Shown here piece by piece: positions 1-10,317 of a stretch of DNA of 64,000 nt; position 1 is the first letter of the stretch; each line of letters begins with the position of its first letter. The position numbers and the translations under genes are program-made. Origin of the DNA: Elymus sibiricus (taxonomy: Eukaryota > Streptophyta > Magnoliopsida > Poales > Poaceae); the NCBI GenBank assembly GCA_039707655.1, contig CM077676.1, positions 184,012,936 to 184,076,935 of the forward strand, in the 5' to 3' direction. Under the pieces are notes generated by a model. That model saw only the letters and a list, made by a program, of their open reading frames with translations. It did not search any database and had not been told where the DNA came from.

Positions 1-232
1 CATGCATGATCATAAGATATTGAAGAATTTGAATACATGATGAAAATTGGTGTCTGACGAATTGCAGTATGCATGCACACATAATATTTGAGGAATTAAA
101 GAGCAGAGTCAGACCACCAATAGTTTAAGTTACAACTCTTCAAAGAGCAAATCAAATGAACACAAGAGTTGCAACTTCGCAAAATAATCCACTCCATAGT
201 TTATAAGACCCGCTTGAAGACTTAACACTCAA

Positions 233-247
233 ATTTCTCCCCCTTTG
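233..247 (-). other. Polypurine tract of Sirevirus-A
   Basis: On the minus strand this reads AAAGGGGGAGAAA, just after the end of the env-like ORF. Such a purine run upstream of the 3' LTR primes plus-strand DNA synthesis, and this form is usual in Sireviruses. The adjoining LTR is outside the window, so the call rests on sequence and position only. Confidence 0.55.
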
Positions 248-304
248 TCATCACATGACCAAAAGGAAACGAAACTGAGGACTAACACGCCCTGAAGAAT
301 GAGC

Positions 305-518
305 TCATGAAGCAGTTGAGGGAGCGCCAGCCATGTTGTTGGGGTCGCGGGTTGAAGAAGGACCTGCAGTAGTGTCGTCAACGTCTTCATTTTCATCAGT
401 GGCACGTGAAGAAGACACAGAGCTTGGAACCATCGGAGGAATTTGAACCTTCTTGAACTTCTTCTTGGGCGGATTGGCCAAATCAAAGTTCATTTGGAAT
501 TCCATTTCTTCAAGTTCA
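305..518 (-). pseudogene. Env-like ORF3 of Sirevirus-A, C-terminal end
   Basis: About 66 codons in the minus frame begin near MEFQMNFDLA, pass a basic patch (PPKKKFKK) and an acidic Ser/Thr-rich stretch, and stop at 305-307. This continues the long ORF at 26295-29882. If the inserted Gypsy element and one TCAGG copy are removed, the frame reads on. Sireviruses of grasses often carry such an extra ORF between pol and the 3' LTR; it is called env-like by position, but its function is not shown. I see no membrane segment in this piece. The basic patch could be a nuclear localisation signal (inference). Confidence 0.6.
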
Positions 519-523
519 TCAGG
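519..523. repeat. Target-site duplication, left copy (TCAGG)
   Basis: TCAGG directly before the TG start of the Gypsy element at 524; the matching copy is at 26290-26294. A 5-bp duplication is the expected signature of LTR-retrotransposon integration, and it fixes both ends of the 25.8-kb insertion. Confidence 0.9.
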
Positions 524-1361
524 TGTCGTGGTGAAATCACGGCAGATGCCATGAGATGGCTAAAAGTGGGGGGCTGCGTGAGGACGCCGGTGGGTTCCGG
601 AAATGAGGTTGGCACATGCGTGCGCGGGACACAAGGCGTACCCAGGTTTGGGGCCATCCGGAGAGGTAACACCCCTAGTCCTACCGAATGGGATGATATG
701 CACAAGGGCTACAATGATGCTCCTGGAGCTGTTTGGGCGGAGGAGGAAGAGGGAGCTGGCTCTCCACTCGGCCTCTCCTGTGTGTATGTGTGTGGATGTG
801 GTAATGAACTACGAATGGAGCTGAACCCCCCTGCCTGGAGGCCTCCTAGGGGGTCTTGTAGCCCAACCCCCTAGGGTTACATCAGTAAAACTACGCGCAG
901 CAGGACCCGAACGTCGGCGTCTGGAGCCGGCTGTGGGGCCCGCCGGTTGCTGGGCCCCGCTGGCTGTGGGGCCCGCCGGCTGCTTGGCACTGTGGCCCGT
1001 CGCCTCGTGCCTCACGGAGTGGTTGGCGTCGTGGGGGCTGCAGTGGCGCGCTGGTGCTGACGCTGGTCATCCCGGTCAGCGGGGTTGGCAGCTCTGTCGC
1101 CACGCCTTCCCGAGACGGATTGCATTGTAGCCACACTCTCCCGTCATGGAGGGTTGTCTTGTCATTGGAAGCGATGGGATGGCCGCTAACCCGTCGCCAG
1201 CCAGCTAGCGGACAGCCGGACCCGGCCCGGGGCCGGGCCTAGCCAGCTCGCGTTGGGAAGCCGGCCGGACGGCCAGCCGGAGGGGAGGGGCACGGGCTGC
1301 CCCGACGTTTTGAAAAGGCGCTCTGGGTCCGCTTGCCTACCCGGGTGTCACCCCCCCGACA
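524..1361 (-). repeat. 3' LTR of element 1
   Basis: 838 bp starting TGTCGTGGTG and ending CCCCCCGACA. The same sequence restarts at 18364 and, after a nested insertion, continues at 25645-26289. Numerous substitutions and small indels separate the copies (for example, an extra GC-rich stretch near 935-960), so the insertion is not recent. It is the left LTR on the plus strand but functionally the 3' LTR, because the coding strand is minus. Confidence 0.88.
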
Positions 1362-1373
1362 GTAGTCCCCGAA
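1362..1373 (-). other. Polypurine tract of element 1
   Basis: On the minus strand it reads TTCGGGGACTAC immediately before the 3' LTR, which starts TGTCGGGGGG on that strand. Position and base content fit a plus-strand priming site. Confidence 0.55.
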
Positions 1374-2081
1374 GCTGTAAAGGCTCGTCGGCTCCAAGCG
1401 GGGGGGGGGGGGGGGTTGCTGCTTATTCCCTCCCCGAAGGAGCGCGGTTGCGTGGCGAGGAAACGCCGACTTGAGGCCGCCGTTCGCCGGCTGCCGGGAG
1501 CTGGGTCGAAGTACTTAACCGTGCCGGAGTCCGAACGGTTCGGCCGGCTGGTCCGGCCGATACGGGGGAGCGCGCCAGTTGCCTGACGAAATCCTGCCAC
1601 GTGTAGCCCAGCGGCCGATGAGGCCTGCCAGGCGACGCGCGCGACGGGACGTCGCGGTGGGCTGGGTCCTACCAGGCCGCGGCCTCGGCCCGTGCGCGGG
1701 ATTTACTGCGGCCGCGTTTGCCTATTGGAGTTCTCGGGGTAGTTAAGACATGTCTTAATGCGCCCGTGCATTGCGGGGGAGTGGGGATCGTGGGCGCAGA
1801 CGATCCCACTCCCCCACGTTCCACCGTAGTCTTTAAATGGGAAGGGAGGGGGAGAGGCCGAGGCATTCGCTCCCCTGCCCCCGCCCGTTGCTTCGTCTCC
1901 ACCTCCCCATCTTCCTTCTCGCATACGCCGTCGCCGCACGCCATCGCCACACGCCACCGCCGCATGCCACCGTCCACTCGAGCTGCCACCACGCCACGCT
2001 ACGACCCTCGAGTGGCCATTCTCTCCCCGCTTCACCGCCGCCATCCTCTCTTCGTCGACCGTGCCCCTCCCGCTCTTGCCG
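1362..2081 (+). promoter_or_regulatory. Non-coding stretch upstream of the antisense ORF
   Basis: 720 bp between the 3' LTR and the antisense ORF with no gene. It holds a run of 16 G (1400-1415), a CTTTAAAT box near 1831 that could serve as a TATA element for the plus-strand antisense transcript, and a C-rich, CT-repetitive leader (about 1870-2080) resembling a plant 5' UTR. A promoter role is inferred from position only. Confidence 0.35.
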
Positions 2082-5000
2082 ATGGCGCCACCGAAGGGTT
2101 CTTGGGAGGGGTCAGTGGTCACCACTGATGACATCGAGTACCTTCGCCGCACGTGGCGGCTGCCGCCGGCGGAGGAGGTGGAGGCGCGCGCGCCTGGTGA
2201 GGAGATGGCGCTGGCGCCGCGGAACGGCGAGGTGGTGGTGTTCTACACCCACTTCCTCCGCGGGCTCGGGCTCCCCGCGAGCGTCTTCTTCAGGCGCTTC
2301 CTCACGTACTTTGGCCTCCAGCCGCATCATCTGGGGCCGAACACCATCTTGCAGCTCACCGGCTTTGCGACGCTGTGCGAGGGCTACGTCGGCCTTCTCC
2401 CGTACGTGGAGTTGTGGTACCGCATGTTTTATTTGAAGCAGCAACGAGCAGCCGCCGGCGTTATGGCCGAGTGCGGGGCGGCCGTGCCGGTTACCCGGAC
2501 GGCGGGCCCCTTCCCGAAGCTGCCGCTCGAGGACTCCACCAAGAAGTGGTAGAAGTCCTTCTTCTATGTGAAGAACGCCGCCCCGGCCAACGACCGCATC
2601 AACCTCCCTCCCTTCATCGACGTGCCCCCGGCTGAGAAGCTGAACTGGGAGCACAATCCGAAGAACCCGTCCGCGGAGATCTTGGGCATCTGCTGCCGGG
2701 TCAAGAAGATGACGGACAGGGAGGTGCTCACCGCCGTGGACCTCATCGCCGCCTTCATCGGCCGCCGGGTGCTGCCGCTGCAATGGCGGCCGCACCGGAT
2801 CTGCGATATGAGCGACCGGCGTGACCCTTGCCGGCTATCCACGAAGGAGCTGACAACGGCCGAGATCGCCCAGCGCGTCAACGACGTCTCCGCCGCTGGG
2901 CTCAAGGTGAAGGAGTGGCGATTCGGCAAGGAGCCGTACAGCCGGGATACCCGGCGCCAGCGGTGAGTCTCTGGTCTTTGTTCTTCGCGACGTCCGCCCT
3001 CTTCATGCACCCTGACGCCCTGGGCCGGCTGCGGCGCTTTCCGAGCCAGCTGGTGCATGACGGCCCGAGTCCCATGGTTCTGCAGCCGGACTAGGACGAA
3101 TCGGACCCGGAGGACGAGGGGGATGGCGACGCGGGAGCCGAAGGCAGCGAGGAGCGCCTTGCGGACGCGGAAGCCGGTGGCTCCGATCAAGCCGGTGAGT
3201 TTTTAATCCCGGATGCTTTGCGCGAGTGGCCGGATGAGGACGAAAATGATGAGGACGGGGCGGGCGATGCAGCTCCGCCGGACACGGGGGCGGGCGACGG
3301 GGCCGCCCCCAGGGGGTGGCAGCGGAGGGCGACCGGGGAGCCGGCGGGCCCAAGCCGGCCGCATGGGAAGCAGCCGGTCGAGGCGCGGCCGGCTGCGAAG
3401 CACCCTGATGCGGGACAACCGGGTGCGATGAAGAGGTCGGTCAAGAAGGCGCGCCGGATGGCGCCGCCGGTGGGCCCGACGCAGGCGGTTCCCGTGCTCA
3501 TAGGGTAAGTTTTTTCTTTGTCGTTAAGTTGTTGCCTTATTTGCCACTGTTGCTGTTGTTCTCTTCTCTTTTCTTCTTCTTCATCTCCCTCGCGCACCGT
3601 CCAGGAGCGCGCTTGAGCTGGCGGAGGCGGCCGCGGCAGCGGCAGCCGCCAAGGAGGCCGACCGGCGGCGGGGCCGGAGCGATGCGGAGGAGCGCGAGGT
3701 GGCGGAGACCACCGAAGATGTGCTCGCGGCCCGCCAGTCCGGCATCACCGTGGAGGACGCCGAGCAGGACGCCTGGAGGGCCCGGGCCAAGGCCGAGAAG
3801 GAGATGGCTGAGGCGTCGGCCAAGGCGTGGGGCGACGCCGTGGCCGAGGTCGTGGCGAGGCGGCGGTGGGTCGCGGAGGAGGCCGCGTCGCCGGAATGGA
3901 CGGCATCATCGCCACCGCACTCGCCGGTTGCGGAGCATCGCTCCAAGTCGGTGCACGACCCGGCCCGCCGGGCGGAGGCGGATGCCCGTGCGGCCGCCGA
4001 GGAAGCATCTGGTCGCGGTGAATCCGGCAACCACGAGCTGGAGGTCGACCCAACGGCAGACCCAGAGGTGCCGCCGGCTGTCGACCCGGCCGATGGGGCC
4101 GGAGGCGGAGATGGAGGGGACCGCGAGCCGGAGGCCGCGTCGGGCGGAGGAGGAGCGCCGCCCCCAAGGACGGAGGCCACCCCGGGGAGCTCTCGTGCCC
4201 TGGTGACTACGGAGCCGCGGGCCGCGGGGCGCAGCTTCGTACTGAGGCCAGCCGGCAGCGGAACCAGCGCCGGGTCCGCTGTTTAGCCGCAGCGGGCCTG
4301 GGCGGCGAGCTCCAGCGAGGCGACGAGCGGCGCCCCCCGGAGCGAACTGGACGCGGCGGTGGACTCCCTGCGGCTGCAGATCGCCAACCACCGTGGCCAG
4401 TGGCAGAGCTTCGCCCAGGCGGAGAGCGGCCGGCTGCAGCAGCTAGAGCAGACCTTCGCGGTAAGTTCGCCTGTTCTTCGTGTTTTCTTACGTCTCGTTT
4501 TCTTTTTTGCTTTTCTTGACTGGCTTGGTCGCTTTCCAGTGGGGGCGCGTCAGCGCACCCACTGGGTGTAGCCCCCGAGGCCCGGGCCGGCTGCGCAGCA
4601 GGCGGGTCGGGCCTTCTCAGGCGTCTATGTGCTAACTTTTCTTTCCTCGCAGTCCATCTACGACCAGCGGGTGGCGGTGTATAACCGTCTTCTGAGCCGA
4701 TAACGCACAGGCAGGGATCAGCTGGCGGCCAAGGAAGGGGAGCTTCGCCAGGCCAGAGGTATTTCGTCAAGCTTTTTCTTGCGTTTCTTCAGTGGGGGCG
4801 CGCCAGCGCTCCCACTGGGTGTAGCCCCCGAGATCCGGGCCGGTTGTGCAGCAGCCGGGTCGAATCTCCTTTGCTTTGTACTTCGCTTTTTGTCCGACTT
4901 CTGACCAGAATCCGGATCCGGACGTGCAGCTGCCGCCATCGACCCGACGGAGATGGAGGGGCTCCGGTGCCAGGTGGCGGAAGCCGGCCGGCTTCGTGAC

Positions 5001-5236
5001 CAGACGGTCGCAGAGCGCAACCGGCTGCACTAGGAGGCGGTGCGGGCGGTCCGGGAGAGGGACGAGGCCACCGCCGTCCACAAGGCTGAGCTGGATCGGC
5101 TCGCCGAGGAGCGCCATCAGGCGGCGGCACGGCAGGAGGAGGAAGCGAAGAAGGCCGCCGAGGAGGTCGCCCAGCTCAAGGCGGACCGCGACCATAGCGC
5201 CAACGTGCTGGCGGCGAGGGAGCGGTAGGCGCTGCA

Positions 5237-5268
5237 GGAGGCGCTGTATATCGACGAGCTCCTCACGC
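5237..5268. repeat. 32-bp flank duplication, left copy
   Basis: A 32-bp antisense-ORF segment encoding the residues ALYIDELLT is present here and again at 10286-10317 with one mismatch. The two copies flank Sirevirus-B. A normal Copia insertion leaves only 5 bp, so this junction was remodelled. Confidence 0.75.
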
Positions 5269-5290
5269 ATGGACTAGAATGTCCAATCAT

Positions 5291-6880
5291 TGAAAGCACA
5301 TTTGCTCCCTTGGTGGTTTTGGTAATTCCTAACAACATATATCTGATTGAACTAATGTCCATTCAAGATTAAGATTTCAGGATGTTCAATGATTGGCATG
5401 GCATGGACTAGAGATGTGGACCCCTCAAAATGCTAAGGACAAGAATTGGCAAAGATCAAGACTTTACATTTTTGGTTTAGTGATCCAAGATCACATTGAG
5501 TCCATAGGAAAGCCAATACTATTAAAAGGGGATGAGGTGTTGCTTAATGGTCTTTTTGCTCAAGTGCTTAGTGACAGTATTCCTAAACCCTCAACCACTA
5601 TCTCTACCCAAATATGTCCTAAACCTAAAGTCCAACTCAGCCCCACCGAAATTTCCAATCTGGCCCCACCGAGTTCATCCAAGACTTAGCCACTGCCAAA
5701 CCCTAACAAATCGGATCCACCGAAATGGATCTCGGTCTCACCGAGATGGCCTTGCCAACTCTCTGTAATCGTTTGCATTTACTTTGGTCTCACCGAGTTT
5801 GCAAATCGGTCTCACCGAGATGGCTTGCCAAGTCTCTGTTGCCTTATTGCTTCACTTCGGTCCTACCGAGTTGATGCAATCGGTCCACCGAGATGAGGAT
5901 TGCCCTAAGCCATTGCACTTCGGTCCATCCGAGTTGTCTGTATCCGTTCCACCGAGATTCCTAAAGTTCATATCTTTTACACAGTTCGGTGCTACCGAGA
6001 TTATCGTTTCGGTGCCACCGAGTTGGGTCAAAAGTGTGTAACGGTTGGATTTTGTGTGGAGGCCATATATACCCCTGCACCCCATCCTTCTCAGTAAGGA
6101 GAGCCATCAGAACGTGCCTACACTTCCACCATTCATTTTCTGAGAGAGAACCACCTACTCATGTGTTGAGATCAAGATATTCCATTCCTATCATTTGAAC
6201 CTTGATCTCTAGCCTTTCCCAAGTTGCTTTCCACTCAAATCTCTTTTCCACCATAGCCAAATCTGTGAGGAGTTGATTGAGTGCTGGGAAGACTATCATT
6301 TGAAGCACAAGAGCAAGGAGTTCATCAACAACACACCGTCTATTACCTTTTGGAGAGTGGTGTCTCCTAGATTGGTTAGGTGTCACTTGGGAGCCTCCAA
6401 CCAGATGTGGAGTTGAACCAAGAAGTTTGTAAGGGCAAGGAGATCGCCTACTTCGTGAAGATCTACCCCGAGTTAGGCTAGTCCTTCGTGGACGTAAGCC
6501 ATGGTGGAATAGACAAGGTTGCTTCTTCATGGACCCTTCGTGGGTGGAGCCCTCCGTGGACTCGCGCAGCCATTACCCTTCGTGGGTTGAAGTCTCCATC
6601 AACGTGGACGTACGATAGCACCACCTATCGGAACCACGCCAAAAATCCACCGTGTCTTCATTGCGTTTGATCTTCCATACTCTACCCCTTTACTTTCCGT
6701 ACTATTGCATGCTTTACTATTTCCGCTGCTCAATCTCTAGATATGCATGTGTAGAAAGTATTGGAGTGATCTTAACTTATGCCAAAATCTGCCTAAGTTC
6801 CAAGAGAAATTAAAAACTGCTAATTTGGCTGGTTAGAAGTCTATTCACCCCCCCTCTAGACCTATCTCCTCGATCCTACA
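5291..6880 (+). repeat. 5' LTR of Sirevirus-B
   Basis: About 1.59 kb, ending CTCGATCCTACA. It contains an array of CGGTnnCACCGAG-type palindromes (5640-6030), then a CATATATACCCC box near 6064 that may be its TATA element. Positions 5910-6660 match 9326-10080 closely, but the last 220 bp are very different. The start coordinate is uncertain by about 20 bp because of filler sequence at the junction. Confidence 0.7.
5640..6030. repeat. Array of short palindromes (CTCGGTnnnACCGAG type)
   Basis: About ten imperfect copies of a palindromic motif built on CGGTCTCACCGAG, spaced roughly 20-60 bp apart, lie in the LTR upstream of the likely TATA box. The last few copies recur in the truncated LTR at about 9335-9445. 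Arrays of GC-rich palindromes are described in Sirevirus LTRs of maize. Here I see the motif; a regulatory role is inference. Confidence 0.75.
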
Positions 6881-8050
6881 ACATGCCATGGAAAAGATTC
6901 AAAAACTGCTAGACAAAAGCGATGACCTGTTGGACGAGGAAATGGATCATAGTCAAGCCTTGTTTGAGGATCTCAAAAGGCTTAAGTCTAAATATGATGA
7001 ACTTGAAAGTCGTCATGTGTCCCTCTCAGCTGAACATGAGAAGCTGTCCTATGAATTTCTTCAAAGGAAGCAAGATCTTGAGAAGCTGAGAGCATCTCAT
7101 GATGATCTTCAAAGATAAAACGATTCACTCCTTGCTCAACAGATCAGTACCACTCAGGCATAATTTATTGCACCATGCCTAAAATGCCTTGAACGTGACA
7201 ATGCTAATTCTTCAGCTGAATGTTCAAATGCTTCTGTTCTTGCAATTGCTTCAACTGCTATGGTGGCCACTAACCCCTCATCTGAGGATGCCACCAGTGA
7301 TACTGATGAAAATGCAGGGCTGAAGGAATTGTATGTCATTCGCATGTAGAAAAGCCTCAAAGGGTATCAAACCCTGTGTGACGTGCTCAAAAAGCAAATT
7401 CTTCATAGGAACCCTAGGAAAGAGGGTATTGCCTTTGAGAGAAAGCTCAACGCTGATGGTTCATATTGGAGCCTGAGCAGTATCCCAAAACCACATGGGT
7501 TGCTGCAAAGGGACCTCCAATAGATCCATCCACTTTATCTGGCTATTCTTGTGATTCTTCACATTCTTCAGATAAGTCATTTGACTCCAACTATAAACTG
7601 TTCAAGAATCAGTATGGTGAGGTCTTTGCCAGATTCATTGGTACTAACTGCAGGAATGGTCCACCTGTGAAGAAAATCTGGGTTCCTAAAACCCGTCTGG
7701 AAAATCTTCAGATGAATGTCATCATGACACCACCGATGAAGAAGAAACTTCCCAGGGCAAATTCTTCATAGGGATCAAAGTCGTCAAATGGTCGCAGACC
7801 CACTTATGGACGTGCTAATGCCTTTGCTTCGTAGGGAAACAAACATCGATTTGACAAATATGAGCATTATTCTTCGAACCACTATGTTCACAAATCTTCG
7901 AAGAATTTCTCTGCTTATTCATTCAACTACCATAACCCTCCTGTGAAAAGAAATGCATGTTCTTCAATGCCTAAGTTCTCCATTAATGCACTTTGCTACA
8001 TTGCTTCTCAGCCACCCTGTCAGATGTGGGTGGTTAAGAAGAAGAACTAA
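6881..8050 (+). pseudogene. Gag remnant of Sirevirus-B
   Basis: The reading frame from 6888 encodes a strongly heptad-patterned coiled coil (MEKIQKLLDKSDDLLDEE onward) and stops at 7116-7118. Pieces of the downstream Gag spacer follow in other frames (7180-7440 and 7466-7771), with stops and a frameshift near 7460. The coiled-coil C-terminal half is typical of Sirevirus Gag. The capsid-like N-terminus is missing because the LTR joins this segment directly, without the tRNA-Met primer site. Not functional. Confidence 0.6.
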
Positions 8051-8279
8051 TCTCTTCTGCAGGGTCAGGTCTTCAGACAACAAAATGTCTAATGAATTTG
8101 CTGAAGACCTGACATAGTGCTTGTTGGAATGCAGGCTAATCACGATGAAATGAATGTTTCATTTCACACATCCCTTATGCTGCTAGATGTTATTCTTTGA
8201 TGAAATTGTCTGATGAAAGTGATCATCATCATATTCTTCACTTTGAAGCATATGAATTTGTAAGTCAGACTAATGCTTC

Positions 8280-9325
8280 TACATGATGATACATCTTCTG
8301 CCACTGAATGGGTCTTGGACAGTGGCTGCACGAATCATATGACTGGAGATAGGAATCTCCTCACTGATGCTCCCCTTACTCCGTCTCATCTGAAGCATAT
8401 TACCTATGCTGACAAAGGAAAAAAAGTAAGGTATTGGGTCTAGGTAAGGTTGCTATCTCAAAGGATCGACACATAGAAAAGGTGATGCTTGTCGAGTCCC
8501 TTGGATACAACCTCATGTCTGTCTCAATGCTTTGTGATCTTGATATGATTGTCATCTTTGGCAAATATAGATGCATTGTGCTGTTGGAATCTGACAAATC
8601 CAAAGTCTTCAAAGGCTTTAGGAGAGGTGACTTGTACATTGTAGATTTCTCTACAGGTCCTCAGCCTGCAACATGTCTAATGGCAAAAGCTTCGGAATGC
8701 TGGCTATGGCATCGATGACTTGGACATGCCGGGATGAGGAATTTGAGCACTCTCGTCAAGAAGAAGCATATCATTGGCGTCGAGGGTGTCAAATTCGTCA
8801 AGGATCATCTCTGTGGTGCTTGTGAGTCTGGAAAGATGACCAGATCCAAGCACTTCACGAAGACAATCATGAACACTTCTCGTCCTTTTGAATTGCTTCA
8901 CATGGATTTGTTTGGTCCTACACATTATGCTACACTAACCAATGCAGCATCTCTCTACGGATTCGTCATTGTTGATGACTACTCTCGTTACACCTGGGTG
9001 CACATCATTTCCTACAAGACTGAAGTTTTGGCTGTCTTCAGACGATTCTCCAATCGGGCCATGACAAATTATGGTCTCAAGATCAAGCACATCAGGAGTG
9101 ATAATGGTACTGAGTTCAAGAACACAGGCCTCGACGACTATCTTGATGAACTTAGCATCACTCATGAGCTATCCGCGCCCTACACTCCTCAGCAGAATGG
9201 AGTTGTGGAGCGCAAGAACAGAACCCTCATCGAGATCGCGCATACTATGCTTGATGAATACAAGACACCTCGTCATTTCTGGCCTGAAGCAATTGACACT
9301 GCATGCAATATCATCAACCGGGTAT
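8280..9325 (+). pseudogene. Protease/integrase remnant of Sirevirus-B pol
   Basis: Near 8310 the frame reads WVLDSGCTNHMTG, the aspartic protease active-site region of Copia elements. The gag-pre-integrase domain follows (8440-8860; zinc-binding residues in LWHR and CGACESGK), with a stop near 8716. The integrase core then has all three acidic residues: Asp in HMDLFGP (about 8900), Asp in SDNGTEF (about 9103) and Glu in NGVVERKNR (about 9205). Coding sequence ends abruptly at about 9321 and runs into LTR sequence, so the rest of integrase, RT and RNase H are deleted. The frame stays open into the LTR as a chimeric tail to 9513, which is accidental. Confidence 0.75.
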
Positions 9326-10280
9326 CCATTGCACTTCGGTCCATCCGAGTTGTCTGTATCGGTCCCACCGAGATTCCTAAAGTTCATATCTTTTACACAG
9401 TTCGGTGCTACCGAGATTATCGTTTCGGTGCCACCGAGTTGGGTCAAAAATGTGTAACGGTTGGATTTTGTGTGGAGTCTATATATACCCCTCCACCCCA
9501 TCCTTCTCAGTAAGGAGAGCCATCAGAACGTGCCTACACTTCCACCATTCATTTTCTGAGAGAGAACCACCTACTCATGTGTTGAGATCAAGATATTCCA
9601 TTCCTACCATTTGAACCTTGATCTCTAGCCTTTCCCAAGTTGCTTTCCACTCAAATCTCTTTTCCACCATAGCCAAATCTGTGAGGAGTTGATTGAGTGC
9701 TGGGAAGACTATCATTTGAAGCACAAGAGCAAGGAGTTCATCAACAACACACCATCTATTACCTTTTGGAGAGTGGTGTCTCCTAGATTGGTTAGGTCTC
9801 GCTTGGGAGCCTCCAACCAGATGTGGAGTTGAACCAAGAAGTTTGTAAGGGCAAGGAGATCGCCTACTTCATGAAGATCTACCTCGAGTGAGGCTAGTCC
9901 TTCGTGGACGTAAGACATGGTGGAATAGGCAAGGTTGCTTCTTCGTGGACCCTTCGTGGGTGGAGCCCTCCGTGGACTCGCGCAGCCGTTACCCTTCGTG
10001 GGTTGAAGCCTCCATCAACATGGACGTACGATAGCACCACCTATCGGAACCACGCCAAAAACCGCCGTGTCTTCATTGCGTTTGAAATCTCCTACCCCCT
10101 CTCTACATACATATGCAATTGCTTACATTCCGCTGCTATACTCTTAGAATTGCATGTGTAGGGTGATGCTTGACATGTACTATTGCTAAAATCTGCCTAC
10201 AACTAAAATCTGGGAAATGGTTAAGTTTTATTTGGTCAAGTAGTATAATCACCCCCTCTAGACATACTTTCGATCCTACA
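9326..10280 (+). repeat. Truncated 3' LTR of Sirevirus-B
   Basis: 955 bp matching 5910-6880 of the 5' LTR; the first 380 bp or so of U3, up to the palindrome array, are missing. It ends TTTCGATCCTACA directly at GAGCGGGAGG of the host antisense ORF. The first 750 bp are nearly identical to the other LTR; the last 200 bp are much more diverged. Confidence 0.75.
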
Positions 10281-10285
10281 GAGCG

Positions 10286-10317
10286 GGAGGCGCTATATAT
10301 CGACGAGCTCCTCACGC
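10286..10317. repeat. 32-bp flank duplication, right copy
   Basis: Matches 5237-5268 with one mismatch (TATATATC here, TGTATATC there). It is directly followed by the splice donor GTAAGC of the antisense ORF. Confidence 0.75.

Larger units (their letters stand above)
1..523 (-). mobile_element. Sirevirus-A (Maximus-like Copia), 3' segment
   Basis: This is the downstream part of a minus-strand Sirevirus-type Copia retrotransposon. It holds the end of the env-like ORF and a polypurine tract. The reading frame and the 5-bp duplication TCAGG show that it was once continuous with 26290-30363; a Gypsy element separated the two. The 3' LTR would lie left of the window and is not visible. Positions 1-232 have no gene and no motif I recognise. 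The family name is an inference from the env-like ORF and the RNase H fragment at 59126-59337. Confidence 0.75.
5291..10280 (+). mobile_element. Sirevirus-B (Copia), internally deleted, nested in the antisense ORF
   Basis: A plus-strand Copia fragment made of one LTR (5291-6880), remnants of gag, protease and integrase, and a 5'-truncated second LTR (9326-10280). The LTR start TGAAAG is inferred because it best mirrors the family ending (...CGATCCTACA, close to the common CCTTTCA end of grass Sirevirus LTRs). The primer binding site, the gag N-terminus and all of RT/RNase H are missing. No 5-bp duplication is visible; the flanks carry a 32-bp duplication instead. Confidence 0.75.

Noticed and set aside
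2112..2795. 227-codon minus-strand frame
   Set aside because: Shadow of the first exon of the plus-strand antisense ORF; no recognisable motif.
3529..4206. 225-codon Arg-rich plus-strand frame
   Set aside because: Alternative frame of the Ala/Glu coiled-coil exon of the antisense ORF; its composition is that of a shifted GC-rich frame.
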